Below are positions 44,713 to 53,392 of a stretch of DNA of 64,000 nt, one piece after another. The translations under genes and the position numbers were made by a program. Position 1 is the stretch's first letter; each line of letters starts with the position of its first letter. The notes under the pieces were generated by a model, which saw only the letters and a list, made by a program, of their open reading frames with translations, was not told where the DNA came from and did no database searches. This DNA comes from Phormidium sp. FACHB-1136 (GTDB lineage Bacteria; Cyanobacteriota; Cyanobacteriia; Phormidesmidales; Phormidesmidaceae): the NCBI RefSeq assembly GCF_014697375.1, contig NZ_JACJRS010000016.1, positions 1 to 64,000 on the forward strand. The letters are read 5' to 3'.

Positions 44713-46425
44713 ATGCGCCTATCTTCTCCGATCTCCCCCTCTGACCTCGCTCCAACGCTCTGGCCCTGGGTTAAACGGTTAGCCAGTACGCTGATGGCAG
44801 GGCTGTTTATGGTCACCAGTTTGCTGGCCTGGGCTCCCCCCGCCCAGGCCCAGGCTGGCCTAGCGTCCTTCCAGCCCCTAACACTGCTGAACGTAACGCC
44901 CCAAGCGGCCACCCCTAGCTCAGCCCCTAACACCCCCTACGCTAACCCTTGTGATAATGATGCTGTTGCTGGTAGTTTCGGTACCTTAGCCGGATGTACT
45001 GGAGCCACAGTTAACCTCACCTTTGGGGACGGAAATAACCGGGTCTTGCAGTCTTTTAACACGGCGATGTTATCCAATATCAGCCGTGTGCAAGGTCTGA
45101 ATGAGCAAGTGAGGATTCGCCGTAACCCAGCCATATCAATTAATGGCAGCACTAACATTACCCGTGACGTTTTGTTCTACGAGCTCGGAACGATCACCGA
45201 TGCTAATGCCGTGGATACCGCTCCGCCGCCAACGGTCATTACCCTTCGGCCCAGTCAGGCAACAGACATTGAAGCAACGTTGCTCAGTCCCGTCGTGAAC
45301 CGAGGGATTGACAATGTCTTTCATAATGAGTTGGGGCCTGTTGGCGATAACATTAGGCAGGATACCCGCAGCAATATTGAACGGATTGACTATATCCTGC
45401 CTGGTGGGGTAGTGGTGCCTCCAGACCTTCGGGGCCAAGAAGGCTTTTTGGTGCTGGAGCGAAACGGCAATGATCGATTTGGTATTGCGGCTATTACCAG
45501 CCTGAATAATGGTGTTCCAGCTAGCTATGGCCCTCTGAGGTCAGTGGCTGCCACTACTACCAACTGGGGCAACATCAATGATGTCCAACTTTCCTCAGTG
45601 GTATTTCGTCGAGAGCAGGCTGGAGCCGATCTGCGTCCCTCCCATACGGTGTCGAATCAGTCCGTTCGGGGGATTTTCTTCCCCATTAGCTCTCTCCTAT
45701 CGACGCTTCCAGCGGATGCTCCTGTCTTTGGCTATTCCCTAGTGGCGGGAGATGTGGGGACGAGTACTAACCTGGTGAACTTTACTACATTTCCCCCGGC
45801 CACCAATGGACAGTCCGACCAAGGGGGGCTAGACCTTGTGGCCGGGGGCTTTGGCTTGTTCCGGATTCCCCGTCCCAGCATAGCGGGCAACCTATTTTTG
45901 AATAAGCGCATCACCCGAATTACGGCGGCGGGTACTACCACCTCCTTTACCAATACTGAGGCAGACAATACCGCGAATAATGTTGGGTTTCCTGCCTTGG
46001 TGGCGGCGGGGTTGGGCCAGGGTGCCATTAATATTGCCAACCCAGAGTTGCAGCCTGGCGACGAGGTGGAATATACCCTCTACATCAACAACACCGGGGA
46101 ATTGGCCGTTGATAATGTGCAAATTTGTGACCAGATTCCGCCTGGTACCACGTTTGTGCCCGATGCCTTTGGGGCGGGTCTTGGGGTGCAGGCCATTCCG
46201 CCCAGCAATGCCCTAAACACCCCTCCCTTTAACTACCCGACCGTGACCTACACCAGCGCTGCCGATGCCGACCCGGCGACGTTTCTGCCCTCCGGTTCTG
46301 CCCTGCCAGCCATTTGTGGGGCCGACCGGGGCAATGGTGCCTTGGTGGTGAATGTGGGTACTGTAAGGGCTAATCAGGTCGGCGTAATTCGGTTCCGCAC
46401 CCAGGTCAACCCATTTCTACCGTAG
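44713..46425 (+). CDS. Secreted protein with C-terminal DUF11-like domain
   Basis: This 570-residue protein has an N-terminal signal with hydrophobic core (LMAGLFMVTSLLAWAPPAQA) and two cysteines early in the mature part (NPCDND, AGCTGA). The middle (120-420) is rich in Asn, Thr and Val with no family I can name. The last 130 residues form a DUF11-like unit: PGDEVEYTLYINNTGELAVD, then VQICDQIPPGTTFVPDAF. I chose the ATG at 44713 over an upstream TTG. It begins 69 bases after the OmpA gene in the same direction, so it is probably in the same operon. Confidence 0.75.
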   Translation: MRLSSPISPSDLAPTLWPWVKRLASTLMAGLFMVTSLLAWAPPAQAQAGLASFQPLTLLNVTPQAATPSSAPNTPYANPCDNDAVAGSFGTLAGCTGATVNLTFGDGNNRVLQSFNTAMLSNISRVQGLNEQVRIRRNPAISINGSTNITRDVLFYELGTITDANAVDTAPPPTVITLRPSQATDIEATLLSPVVNRGIDNVFHNELGPVGDNIRQDTRSNIERIDYILPGGVVVPPDLRGQEGFLVLERNGNDRFGIAAITSLNNGVPASYGPLRSVAATTTNWGNINDVQLSSVVFRREQAGADLRPSHTVSNQSVRGIFFPISSLLSTLPADAPVFGYSLVAGDVGTSTNLVNFTTFPPATNGQSDQGGLDLVAGGFGLFRIPRPSIAGNLFLNKRITRITAAGTTTSFTNTEADNTANNVGFPALVAAGLGQGAINIANPELQPGDEVEYTLYINNTGELAVDNVQICDQIPPGTTFVPDAFGAGLGVQAIPPSNALNTPPFNYPTVTYTSAADADPATFLPSGSALPAICGADRGNGALVVNVGTVRANQVGVIRFRTQVNPFLP

Positions 46426-46482
46426 CCCTAGAATCCTATAGCAATCGGCCAGTCGGTTAGGGCACCACCGATGCAGTGAACC

Positions 46483-46508
46483 GTCATTCCCGTGACAACG
46501 GGAATCCA
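46483..46508. repeat. REP-like palindrome
   Basis: ATTCCCGT and ACGGGAAT form a perfect 8-bp stem with a four-base loop (46486-46505), in the context GTCATTCCCG...GGGAATCCA. This is a common REP-type palindrome of bacterial intergenic regions. It lies between the convergent DUF11-like and TonB-like genes and could help end transcription. Confidence 0.6.
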
Positions 46509-46572
46509 CCCAGGCGCTGCTGTCCAACGTTGGGTTCCCGCCTTCGCTGGAAAGACGGGCTTCCTCTTTATC

Positions 46573-46637
46573 GAATCAGACAAACCCGATTCCCAACCCG
46601 AAAAGCCGTAGGGGTAGGGTTTCCTCTATGGGGCAGA
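46573..46637 (+). repeat. Diverged copy of the ~75-bp interspersed repeat
   Basis: ATCAGACAAACCCGATTCCC, then AACCCGAAAAGCCGTAGGGG and TTTCCTC resemble the 18402-18477 copy block by block. The right end overlaps the 3' end of the TonB-like gene. Confidence 0.45.
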
Positions 46638-47663
46638 GGTGGGGTCAAGACAGGGATTATGGCCAGAGTCTACGCTGGGCTGAACCGTGAGGACGTAGGC
46701 TTTGGGGTGGTCTGCGGTGGGTAACGGTTGGTCGGCAATGGCCTTCAGCGCCTTTTCATCCACGGCCCCATAGCCAGAACTTTGCAGCACCACGGGATCG
46801 CCGTGGTGGGAGCCATCGGGGTTGGTGACAATGCCGACCTTCACCGGGCCAGGGGCCTGGGCTAGGCACACCCGTTGACGATAGACCAGGGGCACCGGAT
46901 CGGGCAGGGCTTCGGGGGAGAGATCCGCCACTCCAGTATCTTGACGAATGGCGTCCTGCCATTGGGTTTGGTTGAGGGGGAACACCTCATCCGCACTGGC
47001 CACCGCATCGAAGCGAAACCGCTGGCGAAGGTTGGCGGCGAGGCGATCAATCCGCCCTTGGGGCAAGTTGAGTTGGGCGGCGTAGGCTTGCAACTGTTCC
47101 CGCAGGTCGTTGCCTGAGAGGGGTTGGCTGTTGGCGGGCGGGGCCGAGGGGGCTGCTGGGGCTGGGCTAGCGGATGGTGTCGTCCCAGGACTAGAACCCG
47201 TGGGTCGAGTGGTGGTTGCCGATTCGGGTGTACGGCTGTCACGGGCATTGCCGCCGGAGCCACTCCCCTGGGGGCGGGGGCTGTTTTGGCCTGGGTTCCT
47301 TTGGGAAGCAGCGGGTGGACGGGTTGGCGACGGGCTGGCGACGGCTGAGTTGGGGTTAGGGTCGCTGGGGCGTTGAATGCGAGCAATCCCCCTAGGGTCG
47401 GCGGTGGGGCGTTGGCCCGTGGTGGGGGGTAGATTTCCCGCAGGACGGCTATTGAACGGACTTTCCGCAGGGGAAGCCGGGGCGGCGGGGGGAATGCGGG
47501 TAATGGCCACGCTGTCTTGCTCCGGGTCGGGGGGTGGAATGGCCTCATCCTGGGAGGCTCCGGTGGGCACCAGCAAAATCAACCCATGCAGCCCCAAGGA
47601 GGCCAGCAGCATCGGGGCCAGCCACCGCTGCCATCGGGGACGACTATCGTTTGGCTTGGTCAT
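46626..47663 (-). CDS. TonB-like envelope-spanning protein
   Basis: This is an approximately 345-residue protein from MTKPNDSRPRWQRW (47663); ATGs at 47675 and 47711 are alternatives. A single membrane segment (LAPMLLASLGLHGLILLV, the SLGLHG pattern of TonB) is followed by about 150 residues rich in Pro, Ser, Ala and Asn that could span the periplasm. A C-terminal domain follows with VKVGIVTNPDGSHHGDPVVL, then GYGAVDEKALKAIADQPLP, the TonB/TolA C-terminal pattern. It probably transmits energy from an ExbB/ExbD motor to outer-membrane proteins, perhaps the barrel encoded across the convergent junction. That pairing is an inference. Confidence 0.75.
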   Translation of the reverse strand: MTKPNDSRPRWQRWLAPMLLASLGLHGLILLVPTGASQDEAIPPPDPEQDSVAITRIPPAAPASPAESPFNSRPAGNLPPTTGQRPTADPRGIARIQRPSDPNPNSAVASPSPTRPPAASQRNPGQNSPRPQGSGSGGNARDSRTPESATTTRPTGSSPGTTPSASPAPAAPSAPPANSQPLSGNDLREQLQAYAAQLNLPQGRIDRLAANLRQRFRFDAVASADEVFPLNQTQWQDAIRQDTGVADLSPEALPDPVPLVYRQRVCLAQAPGPVKVGIVTNPDGSHHGDPVVLQSSGYGAVDEKALKAIADQPLPTADHPKAYVLTVQPSVDSGHNPCLDPTSAP

Positions 47664-47787
47664 TCGGATGGTCATGGCAAGGCGAGGTAAGGCAGAGGTA
47701 TCAGGCCCCATAGTGATGTAGGGCGGTTTCTTTAGGATAGATCTTGGGGGGGTGGGCCTTGGCTGGAGGAGGACAGTTTAGAACCGC

Positions 47788-48666
47788 CTAGCCTAGCCTG
47801 GGGTCGGACGACCAGATAATCACCAAGCCCGTCCCCGCTGGATTGCCTACCCCTACCCCCACCACGGAGATGAACAAAAGCGACTGGTCTCCCTGCCACA
47901 CCTGAAACAGCGTGTGATCACAGTAGCCCTCCGGTAGGGCATTGACCTGGTAGGTGGGCGACGGAAACGTTCGGGGAACATCCTGTTGCTCGATGAATTG
48001 CACGTTCCGGGTCAGGTAGCGCACATCCACGGCCCCTGGTGCCAAGCTGTAGCTATCCTCGCTGATTTGGCTAAAGAAACAGGCTTGCTTCTGGGCTGTC
48101 CATTCCTGGATGCCGCGTCGGGTTAAAAAGGCCACCGCTGGAAATGAGGTGGCGGTGGAGTCAAAATCGCTATCCCCCGAACCGCGAGTTAGCCGAGTCA
48201 CGATTTCGAGCACCTCCTGCTCCTGTACCACCACGGGCGGAGGACTGGGCTCCACAGCGGGCGGGGGAGTAGCCTGAACCGCTTCATCCACTGCACCATT
48301 ATCCGCGCCCGTCTCTGCCATGGGTTCTGGGGGCGGAACCTCAGGGTCAGGGTATTGATCCGGCACCCTAGGGGCGACGGGGGCTTGGGGGGGGGGCGAG
48401 GATGGAGGGGCGACAGCAGCCGGGGGCGGTTCTGCCGGGGGCGGTTCGGCTTCGGCAGGTGGCGTGGCCAATCGGCTAATGCTGAGGAGATCGACAAACT
48501 CCTCCTCCTCCGGAGTCGCTTCCTCCACCTCTGGTTCTGGGGCAGGATCCGGCAGGGGGGCCAGCAGCAGCAGCCCGTGCAGCCCTAGGGAAAGCCCCAA
48601 CAGCGGCGCAATCAAAGGTTTGAGCCCGGTTAGGCGTCGTCCCCACTGGGGCTTAGCAGAATCCAT
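47788..48666 (-). CDS. Second TonB-like proline-rich membrane protein
   Basis: This protein of about 292 residues has the start MDSAKPQWGRRLTGLKP. It has one membrane segment with the same LGLSLGLHGLLLLAPL pattern as the gene downstream. An acidic then Pro-rich spacer follows (EEATPEEEEFVDLL, many PPPAEPPPAA-like repeats). The C-terminal 120 residues (RGIQEWTAQKQACFFSQ, then LPEGYCDHTLFQVWQGDQSL) hold two cysteines and differ from classic TonB. It lies 124 bases upstream of the other TonB-like gene in the same direction, so a two-gene operon is likely. The exact job is unknown. Confidence 0.7.
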   Translation of the reverse strand: MDSAKPQWGRRLTGLKPLIAPLLGLSLGLHGLLLLAPLPDPAPEPEVEEATPEEEEFVDLLSISRLATPPAEAEPPPAEPPPAAVAPPSSPPPQAPVAPRVPDQYPDPEVPPPEPMAETGADNGAVDEAVQATPPPAVEPSPPPVVVQEQEVLEIVTRLTRGSGDSDFDSTATSFPAVAFLTRRGIQEWTAQKQACFFSQISEDSYSLAPGAVDVRYLTRNVQFIEQQDVPRTFPSPTYQVNALPEGYCDHTLFQVWQGDQSLLFISVVGVGVGNPAGTGLVIIWSSDPRLG

Positions 48667-48750
48667 CATGGAAGTTGTGAGAACGAAACCCCAGCCCCAT
48701 CTTCCAGTCATCACAGAGAAGCGGGGCTGGGGGATTAGCAAGTCACGAAT

Positions 48751-49674
48751 CTACAGCAGGTCAGCCATAAGGTCGGCATAACGGCTTTCCGGCAGGGGCA
48801 CATAGCCCACCTCTGGCACCAGGGTGGTGGCATTGTCCAGCATGAATTCCACAAAGGCCCGCACTTCAGGGCGAGACTCCAGGCTGGTCTTCTTCACATA
48901 AATGAAGATGGGCCGAGAAAGGGGCACGTAGGTACCATCGGCGACGTGTTCAACCGTGGGGGTTACCCCATCAATGGCGACGGAGGCGAGGCGACTCTGG
49001 TTTTCCAGGTAGTAGGCCATGCCAAAGTAGCCCAGGGCATTCCGGTCACGGGATACCCCAACCACCAGAATGTTGTCGTCTTCGCTGGCGGTGTAGTCGG
49101 CGCGGCTATCGCCCGATTCACCCACAATGGCCTCCGTGAAGTAGTCGAAGGTGCCGGAGTCGGTGCCGGGGCCATAGAGTTCGATGGGGCTGTTGGGCCA
49201 ACTCGGGTTGATCTGGTTCCAGCGGTTAATGCGGCCTTCGGCGGCGGGTTCCCACAGCGTCCGCAGTTGCTCCACGGTCATTGTTCTGGCCCAGGTGTTT
49301 TCGGGGTGAATCACCACGGTCAGGGCGTCGATGGCAATGGGCACTTCTACATACTCCACCCCAGCGGCGGCACAGGCTTCGATTTCTGTGTCTTTGATGG
49401 GCCGAGAAGCTCCGGTGATATCCAGCTCATCGGCGCAGAACTTTTTGAAGCCGCCCCCGGTGCCAGAAACACCGACGGTCACCTGCATCCCAGGGTTAGC
49501 GGCGATAAACTCCTCCGCCATCGCCTCGCTGATGGGGAACACCGTACTAGACCCATCCACCTGAATTAGCCGACTTTGGGACAGGGCCTGGGGCGCACCG
49601 ATCCCTAATGCCACGGTGGCCGTCACTGCGCTAGCTAGGACATAGCGGTTAAACTTTTGTCTGCTCATCACCAT
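48751..49674 (-). CDS. Phosphate ABC transporter substrate-binding protein (PstS/SphX type)
   Basis: This is a periplasmic phosphate-binding protein of 307 residues. A signal peptide ([20 protein letters not shown]) is followed by [19 protein letters not shown], the PstS/SphX phosphate-loop start. [19 protein letters not shown], then GASRPI and [13 protein letters not shown] carry the other ligands. It ends [24 protein letters not shown] lies eight bases before the ATG at 49674. pstCAB is not adjacent; cyanobacteria often have stand-alone copies such as sphX. A Pho-box-like run of repeats is visible upstream (49737-49798). Induction by low phosphate is likely but inferred. Confidence 0.9.
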   Translation of the reverse strand: MVMSRQKFNRYVLASAVTATVALGIGAPQALSQSRLIQVDGSSTVFPISEAMAEEFIAANPGMQVTVGVSGTGGGFKKFCADELDITGASRPIKDTEIEACAAAGVEYVEVPIAIDALTVVIHPENTWARTMTVEQLRTLWEPAAEGRINRWNQINPSWPNSPIELYGPGTDSGTFDYFTEAIVGESGDSRADYTASEDDNILVVGVSRDRNALGYFGMAYYLENQSRLASVAIDGVTPTVEHVADGTYVPLSRPIFIYVKKTSLESRPEVRAFVEFMLDNATTLVPEVGYVPLPESRYADLMADLL

Positions 49675-49736
49675 AGATCATTCTCCGTAGCGGTCGAAGG
49701 AAGAAAATTTCGCCATCCCAGAGAATACGCGGCCCA

Positions 49737-49798
49737 GCCTAAGGTGACCTCATGGCTAAGCTAAGGCTATGTTGTCTAAGCCTCAACAAAAGTTTAAG
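49737..49798 (-). promoter_or_regulatory. Candidate Pho box upstream of the phosphate-binding protein gene
   Basis: On the minus strand the sequence has 8-bp blocks separated by three bases: CTTAAACT, GTTGAGGC, then further on CTTAGCTT, CATGAGGT and CTTAGGCT. Cyanobacterial Pho boxes are 8-bp repeats near CTTAACCT with 3-bp spacing. The blocks here are imperfect but keep the 11-bp period, and they lie 60-125 bases before a pstS-type gene. Confidence 0.35.
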
Positions 49799-49923
49799 GA
49801 AACGGTGAATGCTCCAGCCCTTGCGGCTCCCCAATCCCCGATTTCCTGATTCCCTAGTTTCCTGATTCCCCACCTCTCCGCCTCCCCACCTCCCCGCATC
49901 TCCGCCGCCTCCCTATAGATCCT

Positions 49924-52548
49924 ATGTCTCCCCCCTCCTCCCTCGCCCACCTCATGCCTCGTCTTTCTTGGCTGCTATGGCCAAGCGTGGCCGTCTTTGT
50001 GGGGTTTAGCTGGCTACCCCTCAGCTACTTCCGCATGGTGGGCTGGCCTTGGATTTTGCTATGGCAAGGAGGATTTCTAGCGCTGGTGATCTGGCTCATT
50101 GTGAGACTGCGCCAGTTTCAACAACCTTTTTATTCCTTAGGGCACGGACTGGATGGCTGGCTGCTGACCTTGATGAGCGTTTTGGCGGTATCGAGTCTGC
50201 GATCCCCCTTTCCCCGTGTAGCGTTGCTAAATGCCAGCTTGGCGGTGACCTATGGCCTAGGGATCTATGCCTATCGAAATTGGGTCGATCAAAGTTGGCT
50301 AACGCGGCGGCGACTGGGGCTGGGCTTAGTGACGGTGGCGGCGGGGGTGGCGCTGATTAGCCTAACCCTGTGGCGACCCACGGCGGATCTGTGGCAATCG
50401 CAAAATTTCATGACAGCGATTCGCAACCATCAACCCCTGGGGCACCACAATTTTGTCGGCGGCTATCTGGGGCTGATGCTGCCCCTGGCGGTGGCGGCGG
50501 CGCTTTCCCTGGCTGGGATCTGGCGGTGGGCGGCGGCGGCATCCGTAGGACTGATCACGGTGGCGCTCTACGTCAGTGGTTCCCGTGGGGCGGCCTTGGG
50601 GCTGGTGGTGTGGCTGCTGGTGACTTGGATCGGTGGACTGGTACGGGCCGACAAAACCCATCGCTGGCGTTGGGGGCTGATGGGATTGGTGACCCTAGGC
50701 GGCGTGGGGCTGGCCCTGGCGACGAATCCCCGCATTCGCGGCTGGTTTAGCACGACGGGCACCACCGATGGCCCCACCCTAGACCGCTGGTTTATGCTGC
50801 GGTTGGGAGGCAACATTCTGCAAGATCGGCCCCTAGTCGGCGTTGGCCCTGGGGTGATGAGTCGCGTGTCTAACCTCTATCGCCCCATCGAAACCGGGGC
50901 CGGACTGGATCACATTCAGCAGTTGCACAATACCCCAGTACAGCTTGCCGGGGAATTGGGCCTGCCGGGGTTAGTCCTATATATGGCAGGACTTTTTCTG
51001 ATCGGTAGACTGTGGTGGCGGCTGTGGCGGTTGCCCTTAACGGCAGAAGATCGCTACCTATTGGGCGGCATCGGCGGCGCATTCCTGGCCTACGGGGTCT
51101 CCAGTTTGACGGACTACCAGCTCGAAAACATCCCCATCGCCGGAACCCTGCTGGCCTTGGTGGTTTTGCTCATTAGCTTAGCCGATGCCTACGGTTTACC
51201 TAGGGTCAGTCAATCGCCAAGTCCCCGCAACCCTCACCCTAAATCCCTCTCCCATGGGGAGATGGACTTTGAGACCCGTTTCCGGCCCCCCTCTCCCCAT
51301 GGGAGAGGGGCTGGGGGTGAGGGCAGGATCGTAGAAAAAGAGCAGGTTTGTGGGACAGAAGTCTTGCCTGCCCGTCGTCGGTGGGCCAGCTTAGCCGTAT
51401 GGGCCTGGGTTGGTCTGCTGTTGTACCTTTGGCTACCCTTTACGTTGACCGTGGGCTTTGGGGCCTGGGCCGATGGCGCGTTCTACAACCAGAACATTAA
51501 CCTCGCCGATACCCGCTGGCACAAGGCCACCCTCCTCAGCCCTTGGGATCCCACGGCAGCGGCGGTGGCCAGTGAGGCGTTCTATGATCTAGATGCCATG
51601 TTGGGCGACTCCGAAGCCAAGGATAACGTGCGATCTCTGGTGGTGGACTATGCGCAGCAGGCCCAAGCTGCTGCCCCTAACGACGCCTGGTTTAACCAAA
51701 ACCTCGCGGTTCTGTATCAACCCGAAAATCCCGCCCAAGCTCTCCCCTATGCCCAGCGGGCCGTCCAGATCATCCCCCGCAACCGCAACCATGGTTACTG
51801 GCTGTTGGGCGAACTGTTGTTAGCCACGGGCCAAGCCCCCGAAGCCATCGCCGCCTTTACCCTAGAAGCCCTGGTTAACCCCGAATCCCTCACCTATCCC
51901 CTGTGGGAGGAACCGCCCCTGCAAGCCATTTACCCCGCCGTAGTCGAACAAACCCTGACCGAATACGACCAGTTACTCACCGACCTTGACCCGCAAGCTC
52001 CGGGCTACAGCATTCTCTACGAAATCCGTGCCGTCCTCGGCTGGTGGGTCGGTCAGCCCCTAGAACCGATGGATACCGACCGTTTGCGCCCCATCCTCCC
52101 AATCCTATTTTTGGCCGAAACTAATCCCGTCACCGCCCTCACCCAAATGGAAGCCCTGATCGCCACCGATGCCACGCCGCCGAATCTGCTCCTTACCGCA
52201 TGGCTCGATCCCGTTACCCATTGGCCCACCTACACCAAGGCCATCGGTGATCCCTCCAACATCAATACCCTACGCCTAGAGGAAACCCTTGATACTCAAC
52301 CGCTGAGAGATTGGCTCACCTCGCTCCCTCAACGCCCTGATCGATCCTACCGAGGGGCGCTGACCTTCGCCTACCGCAACGCCCAGGCCAAACAGATGAC
52401 CCAAATGCTAGCCCCTCCCAGGCTAAAAACCCACTTCGTCCTCCGTAAACTATCGCTATTCCAATCCTGGCCGAGGGAATTTCCCGCCCTCGATCACCGT
52501 CTGGTCGCTCTCCAGGCTGAGGCGCTGGGATTGACGCTCCGCGACTGA
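49924..52548 (+). CDS. O-antigen-ligase-family membrane protein with TPR-like C-terminus
   Basis: This 874-residue protein has about ten membrane helices in residues 1-430 and a Wzy_C/O-antigen ligase core with QPLGHHNFVGGYLGLMLPLA, GSRGAALGLVVWLL and TDYQLENIPIAGTLLALVVL. A polar insert (about 435-475) derives from a palindromic repeat (51231-51323). One more helix follows, then a soluble part (about 500-870) of helical repeats (LPYAQRAVQIIPRNRNHGYW; LLATGQAPEAIAAF) like TPRs. It would join glycans to lipid carriers or surface anchors. It is a paralogue of the protein at 53393. The preceding 120 bases are pyrimidine-rich (CTCCCCAC repeats), with no clear ribosome-binding site. Confidence 0.8.
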   Translation: MSPPSSLAHLMPRLSWLLWPSVAVFVGFSWLPLSYFRMVGWPWILLWQGGFLALVIWLIVRLRQFQQPFYSLGHGLDGWLLTLMSVLAVSSLRSPFPRVALLNASLAVTYGLGIYAYRNWVDQSWLTRRRLGLGLVTVAAGVALISLTLWRPTADLWQSQNFMTAIRNHQPLGHHNFVGGYLGLMLPLAVAAALSLAGIWRWAAAASVGLITVALYVSGSRGAALGLVVWLLVTWIGGLVRADKTHRWRWGLMGLVTLGGVGLALATNPRIRGWFSTTGTTDGPTLDRWFMLRLGGNILQDRPLVGVGPGVMSRVSNLYRPIETGAGLDHIQQLHNTPVQLAGELGLPGLVLYMAGLFLIGRLWWRLWRLPLTAEDRYLLGGIGGAFLAYGVSSLTDYQLENIPIAGTLLALVVLLISLADAYGLPRVSQSPSPRNPHPKSLSHGEMDFETRFRPPSPHGRGAGGEGRIVEKEQVCGTEVLPARRRWASLAVWAWVGLLLYLWLPFTLTVGFGAWADGAFYNQNINLADTRWHKATLLSPWDPTAAAVASEAFYDLDAMLGDSEAKDNVRSLVVDYAQQAQAAAPNDAWFNQNLAVLYQPENPAQALPYAQRAVQIIPRNRNHGYWLLGELLLATGQAPEAIAAFTLEALVNPESLTYPLWEEPPLQAIYPAVVEQTLTEYDQLLTDLDPQAPGYSILYEIRAVLGWWVGQPLEPMDTDRLRPILPILFLAETNPVTALTQMEALIATDATPPNLLLTAWLDPVTHWPTYTKAIGDPSNINTLRLEETLDTQPLRDWLTSLPQRPDRSYRGALTFAYRNAQAKQMTQMLAPPRLKTHFVLRKLSLFQSWPREFPALDHRLVALQAEALGLTLRD
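51231..51323 (+). repeat. Palindromic element in frame inside the O-antigen ligase gene
   Basis: The 93-bp segment is bounded by CCCTCA and TGAGGG and contains AAATCCCTCTCCCATGGGGA and a CTCTCCCCATGGGAGAGG hairpin. It is 31 codons long and in frame, encoding SLSHGEMDFETR and PPSPHGRGAGGEG. The paralogue at 53393 has no such segment. It is the same repeat class as in the helicase and methylase genes. Confidence 0.85.
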
Positions 52549-52618
52549 TACCAAATCCGACCCGTCTATCCCCAATATCCAGCAGGTGAGGAGACCTCGC
52601 CCCTACCGTTTGCGGGGT
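52547..52618 (+). repeat. Interspersed ~75-bp repeat after the O-antigen ligase gene
   Basis: GATACCAAATCCGACCCG, then GAGGAGACCTCGCCCCTACC and GTTTGCGGGG. It is the same family as 18402-18477. It begins at the stop codon of the ligase gene. Confidence 0.65.
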
Positions 52619-52775
52619 CTTGACGATCTGCGGCGGCCTCCCTACGACGGATTTCCCACGAACGATCCCCCAGCGTTAAGCCCCTGGTGCAGGGGAACGG
52701 GATTTTAGGGTTGGCTGGCTTCAGTGCTACATTGAACCCAGCGCCGATTTGTAAACATTCATTAAATTTCTTCCG

Positions 52776-53291
52776 ATGCTGATTCTCTCTGCCACCAATG
52801 GCAACAACCTCGCCTTGGCCCATGCCTTTGCTGAAGCCGCCACCCAACGGGGCATTGCCGCCGAAGTCATCAGCCTGCCCGACCTCAAACTGCCCCTCTA
52901 CGATTCGGTGGCAAGCGATGCTGGCCCTGGCCTTGTCGCCCTCGCTCAAGCTCTGAGACAACACCAAGGTCTAGTCGTCTGTGCCCCGGAGTACAACGGA
53001 TCCATTCCTCCAGTGATGAGCAATGCCATTGCCTGGTTGTCGGTCAGCACCGAGGATTTCCGTGCCCTGTTCAATGCTCGTCCGGTAGCCTTGGGCACCC
53101 ACAGCGGCGGCGGTGGCCAAAAAGTCGGGCTGGCCATGCGTCAGCAGCTTGCCCATCTAGGGTGTAATGTGCTAGGTCGAGAAGTGTTGGCCAATGCCCA
53201 AAAAGCCGCCAACCCTGAGTCCATTGCCGCTGTGGTAGCTCAACTCAGCGCCCTAGAACCCTCCTACCAAGAGGCATTGACCACGGCCTAG
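52776..53291 (+). CDS. NADPH-dependent FMN reductase family protein
   Basis: This is a flavodoxin-fold reductase of 171 residues. The start MLILSATNGNNLALAHAFAE is the FMN-phosphate loop (shortened GSxRxxS-like). LPDLKLPLYD and VVCAPEYNGSIPPVMSNAI, then WLS, are the second and third family blocks, and VALGTHSGGGGQKVGLAMR follows. It would reduce FMN, quinones or metals with NADPH. It lies alone between two paralogous ligase genes. No link to glycan work is apparent. Confidence 0.85.
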   Translation: MLILSATNGNNLALAHAFAEAATQRGIAAEVISLPDLKLPLYDSVASDAGPGLVALAQALRQHQGLVVCAPEYNGSIPPVMSNAIAWLSVSTEDFRALFNARPVALGTHSGGGGQKVGLAMRQQLAHLGCNVLGREVLANAQKAANPESIAAVVAQLSALEPSYQEALTTA

Positions 53292-53392
53292 GTCGGTCGG
53301 CACCATGGGGATGGTCTAAGCCCAGCGATCTCTTATCCTGGCTCAAAATCTCGATCTATCCTTTAGGATCACGGCATGGATTCAGCCATGCT

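Noticed and set aside
52547-52618. Repeat hairpin as a rho-independent terminator
   Set aside because: The GGCGAGG-type hairpin has no following T run on either strand.
52566-52967. 133-residue minus-strand frame before the FMN reductase
   Set aside because: It covers a repeat and the antisense of the reductase, and has no family-like motif.
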